Source: Micromonospora solifontis (GTDB lineage Bacteria; Actinomycetota; Actinomycetes; Mycobacteriales; Micromonosporaceae). Taken from it: a DNA stretch of 64,000 nt. Positions 44,826 to 52,978 of the stretch are shown here, one piece after another. Positions within the stretch are counted from its first letter, which is position 1. Every line of letters starts with the position of its first letter. The stretch lies in NCBI RefSeq assembly GCF_003725545.1, contig NZ_RJLN01000016.1:23056-87055 (forward strand). Direction: 5' to 3'. Below the pieces are notes generated by a model, which saw only the letters and a program-made list of their open reading frames with translations, was not told the DNA's origin and searched no databases. Made by a program: the position numbers and the translations under genes.

Positions 44826-45769
44826 GCGGCGAACCCGCTCCGCCGCTGGCCCGCGCCACCCTGGACCGGGCGGCGCACCGGCGTACCGACCCGGACTGGC
44901 TCGCCGAGGCGTGGGAACGGGCCCGGGTGCTGGTGCTCGACTCGGCCGACGACGGCCGGGCGCTGGTCCGCGGGCCGGCGGCGCCACCGGAGCTGGTGCT
45001 GATCGGTTCCGCCGAGCTGCCCGAGGTGCCCCGCTCGGTGCCCATGTTCCTCGGCGTCGAGCCGGACGGCGTACCGGTCTTCGCGGTGGATGCGCCGCTG
45101 CCGGAGCTGCCCGGCGCCCGGCCGGTCAACCTGCGCGAGGTGGGCCATCTGCTGGTCGACCGGGACGCGGGCCTCTTCACCACCGCGCTGGCCCTGCTCA
45201 ACTGGCATCTGCGGCACCGGTACTCGGCGGCGACCGGGCACGCCACGCAGGTCGACGAGGCGGGCTGGTCCCGGGTCGACGCGACGGGTCAGCGGATGTG
45301 GCCGCGTACCGATCCGGCGATGATCGTGCTGATCCACGACGGGGTCGGCGGCCCGGACGGCCGCTGCCTGCTCGGCAACAACGCCACCTGGGCGCGCAGC
45401 CCGGGGCAGCGCCGCTACTCCTGCCTGGCCGGCTACGTCGAGCCGGGGGAGTCGGCCGAGGCCGCGGTGCTCCGGGAGGTCCGCGAGGAGGTCGGCGTCG
45501 GGGTCGAGGAGATCGCGTACGCGGGCAGCCAGTCCTGGCCGTTTCCCGGCTCGCTGATGCTCGGTTTCCTGGCCCGCGCGGACGCCGACGAGCCGATCCG
45601 GGTCGACCCCGCCGAGATCGCGCACGCCCGCTGGTTCACCCGTCGGGAGATCGGTGCCGCGTTGTCCGGTGAGCCGGTCACCGTGGACGGCGGCGACCGC
45701 CTGGTGCTCCCACCGCCGTCCTCGATCGCCCTCTTCCTGGTCCACCGCTGGCTCGACGGCCACTGCTGA
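44822..45769 (+). CDS. nudC: NudC-like NADH pyrophosphatase (NUDIX), zinc-ribbon cysteines missing
   Basis: A 315-aa NUDIX hydrolase. The box is GYVEPGESAEAAVLREVREEVGV, followed by GSQSWPFPGS, the NudC-specific array in which the usual SQPWPFPxS has Ser for the first Pro. The zinc-ribbon region that normally carries four Cys reads NWHLRHRYSAATGHATQVDEAGWSRV without any cysteine. It probably hydrolyses NADH or deNADs capped RNA as NudC does; the missing zinc site may alter dimer stability. The start is set by the GTGA overlap. Confidence 0.85.
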   Translation: MSGEPAPPLARATLDRAAHRRTDPDWLAEAWERARVLVLDSADDGRALVRGPAAPPELVLIGSAELPEVPRSVPMFLGVEPDGVPVFAVDAPLPELPGARPVNLREVGHLLVDRDAGLFTTALALLNWHLRHRYSAATGHATQVDEAGWSRVDATGQRMWPRTDPAMIVLIHDGVGGPDGRCLLGNNATWARSPGQRRYSCLAGYVEPGESAEAAVLREVREEVGVGVEEIAYAGSQSWPFPGSLMLGFLARADADEPIRVDPAEIAHARWFTRREIGAALSGEPVTVDGGDRLVLPPPSSIALFLVHRWLDGHC

Positions 45770-45852
45770 CCGGCCGTGCCTCGCCAGGTCGGGGATCTGG
45801 CGGGGCGGTGCGATCGGGATGGCGCCACGTCGGCGACCTGGCGTGAACGCGG

Positions 45853-45896
45853 CCCCGGCCCGGGACCGCCGTTGCCGCGACGGTCCCGGGCCGGGG
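45853..45896. terminator. 16-bp perfect hairpin between nudC and convergent hypothetical gene
   Basis: CCCCGGCCCGGGACCG (45853-45868) pairs perfectly with CGGTCCCGGGCCGGGG (45881-45896) over a 12-nt loop. It probably stops transcription from both sides. The rest of 45770-45973 shows nothing else. Confidence 0.75.
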
Positions 45897-45973
45897 ACAC
45901 GGGCCGCCGTGGCCGGTGAGGCGAGGAGCGCGGCGGGGGAGCCGGTCCGACCACGACGGACGTCAGCCGCGGG

Positions 45974-46243
45974 TCAACCGCCGCCCCAGGGACCGGGGTA
46001 CGCCGGTTCCGGGTCCGCGATCGGGAGCACCTTGACCCGGTGCCGGCCGCAGCGGACGGCGCCCACCGACGCCAGCGCCCGGGCCAGCAGCAGCGCGGCC
46101 TCCCGGTCCTCGGCGTGCACGACCTGGCGGCGTGGCTCCGGCGCGGTGGTCTCGTCCCGCAGCCGACCACCGCCCGCCCACACGGCGGCGATCTCGGTCT
46201 CGGCGGCGGTACGGATCTCGGTGCGGACGATCAGGAACCGCAT
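45974..46243 (-). CDS. Hypothetical protein, 89 aa
   Basis: A short mixed alpha/beta protein (MRFLIVRTEIRTAAETEI..., AEDREAALLLARALASVG, HRVKVLPI) ending in a Pro/Gly-rich tail. It has no recognised family. GGGGGAC precedes the ATG. It lies between nudC and the DUF397/XRE pair, where the conserved neighbourhood is interrupted by accessory genes. Confidence 0.6.
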   Translation of the reverse strand: MRFLIVRTEIRTAAETEIAAVWAGGGRLRDETTAPEPRRQVVHAEDREAALLLARALASVGAVRCGRHRVKVLPIADPEPAYPGPWGGG

Positions 46244-46413
46244 GAGTGTCCCCCGGGTACGGACGGACGGATACGCGCTGGAACTTCCACGTCACTCTGA
46301 CGACATGTTACGCCCGGGCGTTGTCCCAGCAAGTGAAACTCAACGATTGTTCGCGGCGCTGGACCGATCGGGTGACCCCAGGTCAGCACGGTTGTCGGGG
46401 GTGGACACGCGAA

Positions 46414-46442
46414 GGGGCCGCCGGCCCGATGCCGACGGCCCC
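46414..46442 (-). terminator. Hairpin after DUF397 gene
   Basis: GGGGCCGCCGGC and GCCGACGGCCCC pair with one mismatch over a 5-nt loop, 15 bp downstream of the DUF397 stop. Confidence 0.5.
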
Positions 46443-46456
46443 CGGGACTGACCGGA

Positions 46457-46696
46457 TCAGTTCAAAGCGAACTGTCCGTTCTTCGCGCCGGCGATGAAGC
46501 CCAGCCAGCCGGCCCGGTTGAACAGCAGGATCGGCCCGCCCCGGTCCTTGCTGTCCCGGAGCGCCACCGCCGCCGGCCCGGTACGCAGGGGTGCGACCTC
46601 CACGCAGTTCGAGGTCTGGCTCCGGGTGCTCTTGCGCCAGGCGGCAACGGCGAGCTGCTGCGCGAGGTCGGACGAGCTGTTGCGGATCTCGTTCAT
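46457..46696 (-). CDS. DUF397 domain protein
   Basis: A 79-aa DUF397 protein with AWRKSTRSQTSNCVEVAPLRTG and the VALRDSKDRGGPIL core. These small proteins usually sit next to DUF5753-XRE regulators in actinobacteria and are thought to work with them; several pairs affect development or antibiotic production in Streptomyces. The ATG at 46696 is chosen where homology starts; a longer open frame upstream overlaps the neighbouring gene. It lies 74 bp downstream of its XRE partner. Confidence 0.88.
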   Translation of the reverse strand: MNEIRNSSSDLAQQLAVAAWRKSTRSQTSNCVEVAPLRTGPAAVALRDSKDRGGPILLFNRAGWLGFIAGAKNGQFALN

Positions 46697-46770
46697 GGTT
46701 CTGCTCCTGGTCTGGAGTGCTCCGATGGGGACGAGTGACGCCGCGGGCCGCCCCGGCAGTCCTGCGTGGA

Positions 46771-47748
46771 TCACCGGTCCGTCGTCAGACGCCCCGAGTC
46801 CCGGCGGCGCTGGGTCGGCGCCGTTGCCGGCCCGAACGCCACTGTGGGCTCGACTGCCGTGTCGGGCCGTCCCGTGGCCTCGATGAGCCAGGAGAGGGTG
46901 TCCGATGCGGAGAGCGCCGCCGAGCATAGCCACTCGAACACCACTTTATAGCGATTTAGGGTGTTTACCTCGGTCGACATGACGTCGGTGAACCCACCTT
47001 CGATGGCGAGCGTCTCCGGATCGAGGGGATCGGCGAACCGGTAGACCGAGAAAGCGGTCGGCGGGAGGTACCAGTCGCCCACCCGGGTGTCGCGCAGCAG
47101 CAGGTGCAGCGTGACGTTCGGCAGCATGGCCAGCTCACACAGGTGGACGAGCTGCTCGTGCAGCACCTCCGGCGGGCCGGCCCGCCGGCCGAGCGCCGCC
47201 TCCTCCAGCACGACCGTGTAGCGGGGCGCGTCCGGCCGGTTCAGCAGGGACTGGCGGGCCTGGCGGGCGCGTACCTGGTTCTCCGGGTCCTCGCCGCCCT
47301 CCGGGTCGCCGGCCTGCTCCGCCACGCGGGCCGCGGAGATGATCCGGTGCCGGGCGTACCCCGGGGTCTGGAGCAGGCCCGGGACCAGCACGGGGTTGTA
47401 CTCCGAGATCTCCGAGCAGCCCGCCTCCAGCTCCGCGAAGCCGCGCTGCTGTTCGGTCATGACCGGAAAGTTGCGCAGCCAGCCGCGCATGTCGCCGGCC
47501 TCGTGCGTGATCGCCAGCAGCTCCGCGCGCTGCTCGTCGCCGGCGCCGTAGAGGTCGAGCAGGACGCCCACGTCGTCGGGATCGGGGCGGCTGCGGCCGT
47601 TCTCCAGCCGGGACAGCTTGGACGCGGAGGCCCAGCCGATCCGTTCGATCACCTGATCCCCGGTGAGCCCGGCCTGCTCGCGCAGGCGGCGCAGCTCGGT
47701 GCCGAGCCTGCGCCGGCGCAGGATCGGGCCTGGTGCGGTAGGAGGCAC
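46771..47748 (-). CDS. XRE-family regulator with DUF5753 domain
   Basis: A 325-aa protein with an N-terminal helix-turn-helix (LRRLREQAGLTGDQVIERIGWASASKLSRLENGR, residues 19-52) and a DUF5753 effector-like domain (VLVPGLLQTPGYAR; AALGRRAGPPEVLHEQL). It pairs with the DUF397 gene downstream. The Ser/Thr/Arg-rich C-terminus is poorly conserved. The start is near the divergent MFS gene's leader, so it could regulate that gene too. Confidence 0.9.
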   Translation of the reverse strand: MPPTAPGPILRRRRLGTELRRLREQAGLTGDQVIERIGWASASKLSRLENGRSRPDPDDVGVLLDLYGAGDEQRAELLAITHEAGDMRGWLRNFPVMTEQQRGFAELEAGCSEISEYNPVLVPGLLQTPGYARHRIISAARVAEQAGDPEGGEDPENQVRARQARQSLLNRPDAPRYTVVLEEAALGRRAGPPEVLHEQLVHLCELAMLPNVTLHLLLRDTRVGDWYLPPTAFSVYRFADPLDPETLAIEGGFTDVMSTEVNTLNRYKVVFEWLCSAALSASDTLSWLIEATGRPDTAVEPTVAFGPATAPTQRRRDSGRLTTDR

Positions 47749-47980
47749 GGTGTCCTCTTCTCCGTCGACCGTCGCGAGACGCGACGGTAACTGTATGAAA
47801 TTCGCCCCCCACGGTCAGTATGGACGGCGCGACCGGCGTCGGTGGTTCCGGCGGGGGCGTGTCACGAGACAAAAAGAGGACTGTGGAGGGGTGCCCGCGC
47901 CGCGGACGAGGAGGTCCGCGGCTCGGGCCCCCGTCCCCGACGCGCCCCGCCGCGGGCGCCTCCCCTCGGGAGGGAATCCG

Positions 47981-49255
47981 ATGCGCTCCGTCCTGCGCCG
48001 CCCCGATTTCCGCCTGCTCTTCGTGGCCCTGGTCGCCAGCATGGCGGCCGAGTCGGTCCTGCTCCTGGCCCTCGCCGTCTGGGTGAAGGACCTGACCGGG
48101 TCGGACGGCATGGCCGGCGCGACCATCTTCGCCATCATCGCGCCGATGACGCTCGCCCCGCTGGTCGGCTGGCTGGTCGACCGGCACCGCCGCCGGCCCT
48201 TCTTCGTGGCCGCGAACCTGGGCACCGCCGTGCTGCTCAGCCCGCTCCTCGCGGTCCACGACCGGGCCGACGTCTGGGTCATCTACGTGGTGGCGGCGCT
48301 GTACGGGCTGTCGTACATCACGTTGAGCGCGGTGCTGAGCGGACTGATCCGGCACCTGGTCCCGAGCGACCTGCTGGCCGACGCGAACGGGGTGCTGCAG
48401 ACCGTCCGGCAGGGCCTCCGGCTGGTCGGCCCGCTCGCCGGGGCCGGCCTGTACGCGGCCGTCGGCGGCTGGCTGCTGGTCGCCCTCGCGATGACCGGGT
48501 TCCTCACCGCCGCGGGTGTCGTCGGCCTGCTCCGGGTCACCGAGACCGTTCCGTCCGGCGCCGACCTGCGCTGGCCGGCCGAGCTGGGTGCCGGGCTGCG
48601 GCACCTGGCCGGCGAGCCCGCGCTGCGCCGGGCCCTGCTCGGCTACGGGCTGGGGTCGCTGGTGATGGGCTTCACCGAGTCGCTGATCTTCGCGTACGTG
48701 GACCAGGGGCTGCGCCGGGACGTCGCGTTCGTCGGCGTGCTGGTCACCGTGCAGGGGATCGGCGGGCTGGTCGGTGGGCTCCTCTCCGCGACCGTGGTGC
48801 GCCGGGCCGGGGAGGTGGGCGCGCTCGCCGCCGGGGTCACCTTCTTCGGGCCGGCCGCGCTGGCGCTGGCGTACCCCCGGCTCTGGCTGGGGGTGGTGGC
48901 GCTGCTGCTGGCCGGGGTGTCCCTGCCGCTGACCATGGTCGGGCTGAACACGCTGGTCCAGCGGCGTACCCCGGCGGCGCTGCTGGGCCGGGTCGCCGCC
49001 GCCTCCGAAGCGCTGGTCAGCGGTCCGCAGGCGCTCTCCATCGGCACCGGCGCGGTGCTCGTCGGCGTCGTCGACTACCGCCTGCTCTTCGCCCTGGTCG
49101 GGGTGACCACCACGGCGGCCGGTCTCTACCTCTGGCACGGCCGCCGCCTCACTCCACCCCGGGCCGCCCCGGCCCGCATCCCGGCCCCCCGCCGCCCGGC
49201 GGACCCGGTCGATCATGGAGTCGTCGCCGCGACCCACCGGCCCCGGGCGCGGTGA
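47981..49255 (+). CDS. MFS transporter
   Basis: A 424-aa major facilitator with 12 likely helices. RPDFRLLFVALVASMAAES opens the first helix and the loop-2 motif reads GWLVDRHRRRPFF. It resembles enterobactin exporter/macrolide-efflux-like actinobacterial MFS proteins, but the substrate is unknown. GGGAGGGA precedes the ATG. The C-terminal tail runs across a partial copy of the GTCGATCATG repeat arm (49208-49217), so the tail may be recent. Confidence 0.88.
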   Translation: MRSVLRRPDFRLLFVALVASMAAESVLLLALAVWVKDLTGSDGMAGATIFAIIAPMTLAPLVGWLVDRHRRRPFFVAANLGTAVLLSPLLAVHDRADVWVIYVVAALYGLSYITLSAVLSGLIRHLVPSDLLADANGVLQTVRQGLRLVGPLAGAGLYAAVGGWLLVALAMTGFLTAAGVVGLLRVTETVPSGADLRWPAELGAGLRHLAGEPALRRALLGYGLGSLVMGFTESLIFAYVDQGLRRDVAFVGVLVTVQGIGGLVGGLLSATVVRRAGEVGALAAGVTFFGPAALALAYPRLWLGVVALLLAGVSLPLTMVGLNTLVQRRTPAALLGRVAAASEALVSGPQALSIGTGAVLVGVVDYRLLFALVGVTTTAAGLYLWHGRRLTPPRAAPARIPAPRRPADPVDHGVVAATHRPRAR

Positions 49256-49271
49256 CGTCCGGATCAACGAC

Positions 49272-49305
49272 GAAGCGGCCGCGCCTCGGTGAGGGCGGCC
49301 GCTTC
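49272..49305. terminator. Hairpin between convergent MFS and mycoredoxin genes
   Basis: GAAGCGGCCGC (49272-49282) pairs perfectly with GCGGCCGCTTC (49295-49305). It is bidirectional by position. Confidence 0.7.
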
Positions 49306-49316
49306 GGGGCGAGGGG

Positions 49317-49559
49317 TCAGCCGGGGAGGGCGGCGAGGTGCTGCTTGACCTGGGTGATCGACGGGTTGGTCAGCGCGCTGCCGTCGACGAAGCGCAGGGT
49401 CGGCACCGTCTGGTTGCCGCCGTTGACGCTCATCACGAACTCCGCGGCCTTCGGGTCCTGCTCGATGTCGACCACCTCGTACGCGATGCCCTCCCGGTCG
49501 AGCTGCGACTTCAGCCGGTGGCAGTAGCCGCACCACGGGGTGGAATACATCGTCAGCAT
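49317..49559 (-). CDS. mrx1: Mycoredoxin-like glutaredoxin
   Basis: An 80-aa thioredoxin-fold protein with active site WCGYC and the SVNGGNQTVPTLRFVDGS stretch of mycoredoxin-1. It reduces mycothiol mixed disulphides, linking to mshB elsewhere in the window. The ATG at 49559 follows GGAGGACC; an upstream TTG would add five residues and overlap that site. TAGCCT at 49599-49594 on the minus strand is a plausible -10. It diverges from uvrD2, as in M. tuberculosis. Confidence 0.92.
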   Translation of the reverse strand: MLTMYSTPWCGYCHRLKSQLDREGIAYEVVDIEQDPKAAEFVMSVNGGNQTVPTLRFVDGSALTNPSITQVKQHLAALPG

Positions 49560-49639
49560 GGTCAGGTCCTCCAAGGGGATTCCAGGTCAGGCCAGGCTAA
49601 CCGCTGCAACATCGGCGGGGGCTGGGATGATTCCTGGCT

Positions 49640-51802
49640 GTGGCGGTTCACTCAGCGGCGGAACGGGTGCTGGCCGGACTGGATCCGGAGCAGCGGTCCG
49701 CGGTGACCGCCCCGGCCGGCCCGGTCTGCATCCTGGCCGGCGCCGGGACCGGCAAGACCCGCGCGGTGACCTCCCGGATCGCCCACCGCGCGCTCACTGG
49801 GGACATCTCGGCCCGGCACGTGCTCGCGGTCACCTTCACCGCCCGCGCCGCCGCCGAGATGCGAAGCCGTCTCGCCGTCCTCGGGGTGCCGGGCGTCCAG
49901 GCACGCACCTTCCACGCGGCGGCGTTGCGCCAGGTCCGCTACTTCGCGCCCCGGTTGCTGGAGGGGCGGGCCATGCCGGAGTTACTGGACAGCAAGGTCC
50001 GGGTGGTCACCCTGGCCGCCGCCAAGGTCGGGCTGCGCGCCGACCGGGCCGCCGCCCGCGACCTGGCCGGCGAGATCGAGTGGGCCAAGTCGTCGCTGGT
50101 CGAGCCGGGGGAGTACGTGGTGGCCGCGGCCAAGGCGCTGCGCGAGACCCCGCACGAGCCGGCGAAGGTGGCCGACGTCTTCGCCGCGTACGAGAAGCTC
50201 AAGCGCGGCAACGGCATGATCGACTTCGAGGACATGCTGCGCGCCGCCGTGTGGGGGATCGAGGAGCACGCCGACGTCGCCGAGCAGGTACGCGGCCAGT
50301 ACCGGCACTTCGTCGTCGACGAGTACCAGGACGTCAACCCGCTCCAGCAACGCCTGCTGGAGGCGTGGCTGGGCGGCCGGGACGACCTGACCGTGGTCGG
50401 CGACGCCAGCCAGACCATCTACTCGTTCACCGGAGCCACCTCGTCGTACCTGGTCGACTTCCCGCGCCGGTACCGGAACGCCACCCTGGTCCGGCTGGTC
50501 CGCGACTACCGCTCCACCCCCCAGGTGGTCGGGCTGGCCAACGCGGTGATCTCCCAGGCCCGGGGCGCCGAGGCCCGGCTGCGGCTGGAGCTGCACGGCC
50601 AGCGCCCGGCCGGCCCCGAGCCCGAACTGCGGATCTTCACCGACGAGCCGGCCGAGGCCACCGCGGTCGCCGCCCGCTGCCGCGCGCTGGTCGCCGGGGG
50701 CACGCCGGCCCGCGAGATCGCCGTGCTGTTCCGGACCAACGCGCAGTCCGAGGCGTACGAGAAGGCGCTCACCGAGGCCGAGGTCCCGTACGTGGTGCAG
50801 GGGGCGGAGCGGTTCTTCGAGCGGCCCGAGGTGCGCCAGGCGATGATCGCGCTGCGCGCCGCCACCCGGTCGATCGACGGCTCGACGCCGCTGCCCGCCG
50901 CCGTGGCGGCGGGGCTCGCCGCGGTCGGCTGGGCACCGGACGCGCCCCCGGCCGGCGGCGCGGCGCGGGAACGGTGGGAGGCGCTCGCCGCCCTGGTCCA
51001 GCTCGCCGAGGAGTACGCGGCGACGCCCGTGGTGATGCCGATCGGCGAGGCCGCCGCGATCGAGCGCCCGGTGACCCTGAGCGACTTCAACGACGAGTTG
51101 GCCCGGCGGGCCGCCCAGCAGCACGTACCCACCGTGGAGGGGGTGACCCTGGCCTCGCTGCACTCGGCGAAGGGCCTGGAGTGGGACGCGGTCTTCCTGG
51201 TCGGGCTCGCCGAGGGGACCCTGCCCACCAGCTACGCGAAGACCCCGGAGCAGGTGGAGGAGGAGCGGCGGCTGCTCTACGTCGGGATCACCCGGGCCCG
51301 GGAGCGGCTCTGGCTGTCGTACGCCGCGGCCCGCTCGCCGGGGGGTCGGGCCCGGCGGCCCTCCCGCTTCCTGCCGCAGCTCGACCGCTCGGGCGGCGGG
51401 GCCGAGCGGGCCGGCGCCGGGGCGGCCCGGCGGACCGAACGCCGGCGCACCCAGGTGGTCTCCTGCCGGATCTGCGGCGCCACCCTGCTGGCCGGCGCGG
51501 ACCGGAAGCTGGGCCGCTGCCCGACCTGTCCGTCCGACCTCGACGAGGAGCTGTACGAGCGGCTGCGCGACTGGCGGCAGCGGGTGGCCGGCGCGCAGAA
51601 GGTGCCGGCGTACGTGGTCTTCACCGACGCCACGCTGACCGCGCTGGCGGAGCGGAAGCCGGGCCGCACCGAGGAGCTGATCGCGATCGCCGGGATCGGT
51701 CCCCGCAAACTGGGACTTTACGGGGATACGGTGCTGGCCCTGGTGGCCGGCGCGGCGGTGGACGAGGTCTGCCCGCAGAAAAGTTTCGAAATCCAGCCGT
51801 AA
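49640..51802 (+). CDS. uvrD2: UvrD2-type ATP-dependent DNA helicase with HRDC domain
   Basis: A 720-aa superfamily 1A helicase: Walker A GAGTGKTRA (about residue 33), VVDEYQDVNPLQQ (about 230), QTIYSFTGA, and LHSAKGLEWDAVF. A tetracysteine motif (CRICGATL then CPTC) and a C-terminal HRDC domain (LYERLRDWR...GIGPRKLGLYG) match mycobacterial UvrD2, which is essential there. The GTG start has no clear ribosome site. The coding end abuts the whiB7 promoter. Confidence 0.93.
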   Translation: MAVHSAAERVLAGLDPEQRSAVTAPAGPVCILAGAGTGKTRAVTSRIAHRALTGDISARHVLAVTFTARAAAEMRSRLAVLGVPGVQARTFHAAALRQVRYFAPRLLEGRAMPELLDSKVRVVTLAAAKVGLRADRAAARDLAGEIEWAKSSLVEPGEYVVAAAKALRETPHEPAKVADVFAAYEKLKRGNGMIDFEDMLRAAVWGIEEHADVAEQVRGQYRHFVVDEYQDVNPLQQRLLEAWLGGRDDLTVVGDASQTIYSFTGATSSYLVDFPRRYRNATLVRLVRDYRSTPQVVGLANAVISQARGAEARLRLELHGQRPAGPEPELRIFTDEPAEATAVAARCRALVAGGTPAREIAVLFRTNAQSEAYEKALTEAEVPYVVQGAERFFERPEVRQAMIALRAATRSIDGSTPLPAAVAAGLAAVGWAPDAPPAGGAARERWEALAALVQLAEEYAATPVVMPIGEAAAIERPVTLSDFNDELARRAAQQHVPTVEGVTLASLHSAKGLEWDAVFLVGLAEGTLPTSYAKTPEQVEEERRLLYVGITRARERLWLSYAAARSPGGRARRPSRFLPQLDRSGGGAERAGAGAARRTERRRTQVVSCRICGATLLAGADRKLGRCPTCPSDLDEELYERLRDWRQRVAGAQKVPAYVVFTDATLTALAERKPGRTEELIAIAGIGPRKLGLYGDTVLALVAGAAVDEVCPQKSFEIQP

Positions 51803-51807
51803 ATCGT

Positions 51808-51837
51808 TTGCCCTCGCCCGCAGGCGAGGAATAGCCT
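51808..51837 (+). promoter_or_regulatory. whiB7 promoter with AT-rich element
   Basis: TTGCCC (51808-51813) and TAGCCT (51832-51837) are separated by 18 bp. Immediately upstream of the -35 is an AT-rich GTAAATCGT stretch, where the WhiB7 AT-hook binds in mycobacterial autoregulation. Transcription should start near 51844. Confidence 0.6.
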
Positions 51838-51890
51838 CAGGACACACCTCGCGAGCGGCGCCATTCTGGCTGCTCACGGGGGACGAGTCC

Positions 51891-52181
51891 ATGGTCGATA
51901 CGAGGAACGTGAGGGAGGTGGCACCCGTGGAGATCTTCACCTATGAGCGTCCGGCGGCGATGCCAGCTGCCTGCGCTCCGCTGTCGGCTGTCCGGGTGGC
52001 CCTTGCCGCTCGACCGTCGGCTCCGCAGGTGCACCAGGTCCAGGTTCAGGCCGAGCTGAACCTGACCGTCGCGCCGATTGCCGGAGTCGAGGGGACCAGT
52101 GGCTTCACGGGCATGGGCATCGGCGACGTCAAGAAGCGCACCGATGTCCGCGGCGTTCCACCTCGAGGTAGACCGGTCTGA
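51891..52181 (+). CDS. whiB7 leader ORF (96 codons)
   Basis: GGGGGA lies 7 nt before an ATG that opens a 96-codon frame (MVDTRNVREVAPVEIFTYERP...). The composition is unlike a folded enzyme: low complexity, and Val/Ala/Pro-rich. Its TGA (52179-52181) falls inside the antiterminator hairpin GGTCTG/CAGACC. In mycobacteria a translated upstream ORF controls early termination before whiB7; this ORF is in the same position. An in-frame GTG at 51927, behind GGGAGGTGG, is an alternative start. Confidence 0.65.
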   Translation: MVDTRNVREVAPVEIFTYERPAAMPAACAPLSAVRVALAARPSAPQVHQVQVQAELNLTVAPIAGVEGTSGFTGMGIGDVKKRTDVRGVPPRGRPV

Positions 52182-52251
52182 TCCATCAGACCACCGGCTC
52201 ACCTCGAGGCCGCGGAACCCGCACACCGGGATCCGCGGCCTCAGTTTTTTT
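52160..52251 (+). promoter_or_regulatory. whiB7 transcription attenuator (antiterminator and intrinsic terminator)
   Basis: The terminator stem GAGGCCGCGGA/TCCGCGGCCTC (52206-52216 with 52232-52242) is followed by seven T (52245-52251). Upstream, CCTCGAGG (52161-52168) can pair with the second CCTCGAGG (52202-52209), enclosing the GGTCTG/CAGACC hairpin and taking the base of the terminator's left arm. The two folds are mutually exclusive. Confidence 0.75.
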
Positions 52252-52315
52252 GCACCGCAGTAGTGCCGAAGAGATGCGATCCACGAGATCGAAGTGAGAG
52301 AGAGGTGACCGGAGG

Positions 52316-52681
52316 ATGAGTCTGGCGTTGGCCCCGCTCGACGTGAGCGTCGAGGTGGAGGCGAACCTGCCCTGCCGGAAGTTCGACCCCGACCTGTGGT
52401 TCTCCGACTCGCCCACCGAGCTCGAGCTGGCCAAGTCGCTCTGCGGGGACTGCCCGCTGCGCGTCGAGTGCCTCGCCGGGGCGGTGGAGCGGGCCGAGCC
52501 CTGGGGCGTCTGGGGCGGCGAGATCTTCGAGCGTGGCGCGGTCGTCCCGCGCAAGCGGCCCCGTGGCCGTCCGCGCAAGGAGGACCTCGCCCGCGACGCC
52601 CAGCTCCGGGTCGAGGCCGAGGCGCGACTGGCGGCCAATGGGCTGTCCGAGTCGCGCAGCGCGGTCCGGCTGGCAGCCTGA
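52316..52681 (+). CDS. whiB7: WhiB7-type redox-sensitive transcriptional regulator
   Basis: A 121-aa Wbl protein. Four Fe-S cysteines are visible (LPCRKFDPDLW, LCGDCPLRVEC), with the GVWGGE turn and the C-terminal AT-hook RGRPRK that distinguishes WhiB7. It partners with the primary sigma factor to activate intrinsic antibiotic-resistance genes and itself. AGAGAGG lies 8 nt before the ATG, and GGAGG directly abuts it. Location beside uvrD2 and aarF matches mycobacteria. Confidence 0.94.
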   Translation: MSLALAPLDVSVEVEANLPCRKFDPDLWFSDSPTELELAKSLCGDCPLRVECLAGAVERAEPWGVWGGEIFERGAVVPRKRPRGRPRKEDLARDAQLRVEAEARLAANGLSESRSAVRLAA

Positions 52682-52741
52682 CACAACCCCGTTCCACACG
52701 TCCCGCCGGCGACCGCCGGCCGAACAAGAAAGCCGAAACCG

Positions 52742-52915
52742 ATGCTGCACATGACGAATGGAACCGAGATGCAACTACTCCACGAAGCGTTGTCCCGGGC
52801 TCGAATGCCCCGGCCTCAGGCCGGCACCACCACGAGCACTGAGGCAACCCGTTCCGCCCGTACCGTCGCGATGAAGAGCCGGAACCAGTCCGCTCGTGAC
52901 CTGGGCGTTCTCTAG
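52742..52915 (+). CDS. 57-aa small protein downstream of whiB7
   Basis: An ATG at 52742 opens a frame reading MLHMTNGTEMQLLHEALSRARM and ending ARDLGVL before TAG. The ribosome site is weak (CAAGAAAG about 8 nt upstream). It has an amphipathic helix, is basic, and has no known domain. It may be co-transcribed with whiB7, because the next terminator lies beyond it. It is too short for routine ORF calling and could be missed. Confidence 0.55.
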   Translation: MLHMTNGTEMQLLHEALSRARMPRPQAGTTTSTEATRSARTVAMKSRNQSARDLGVL

Positions 52916-52930
52916 ATCCCTACCTGATCG

Positions 52931-52964
52931 GAAGGGGCGGTGACCGGATGGTCACCGCCCCTTC
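52931..52964. terminator. 15-bp perfect hairpin between whiB7 operon and aarF-like gene
   Basis: GAAGGGGCGGTGACC (52931-52945) and GGTCACCGCCCCTTC (52950-52964) pair fully over a 4-nt loop, between convergent transcription units. Confidence 0.8.
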
Positions 52965-52978
52965 GGCGTATTCGTGGC

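Noticed and set aside
47820..48086. Upstream frames before the MFS start as a leader peptide
   Set aside because: No ribosome site or conserved composition; the MFS ATG has a good GGGAGGGA site of its own.
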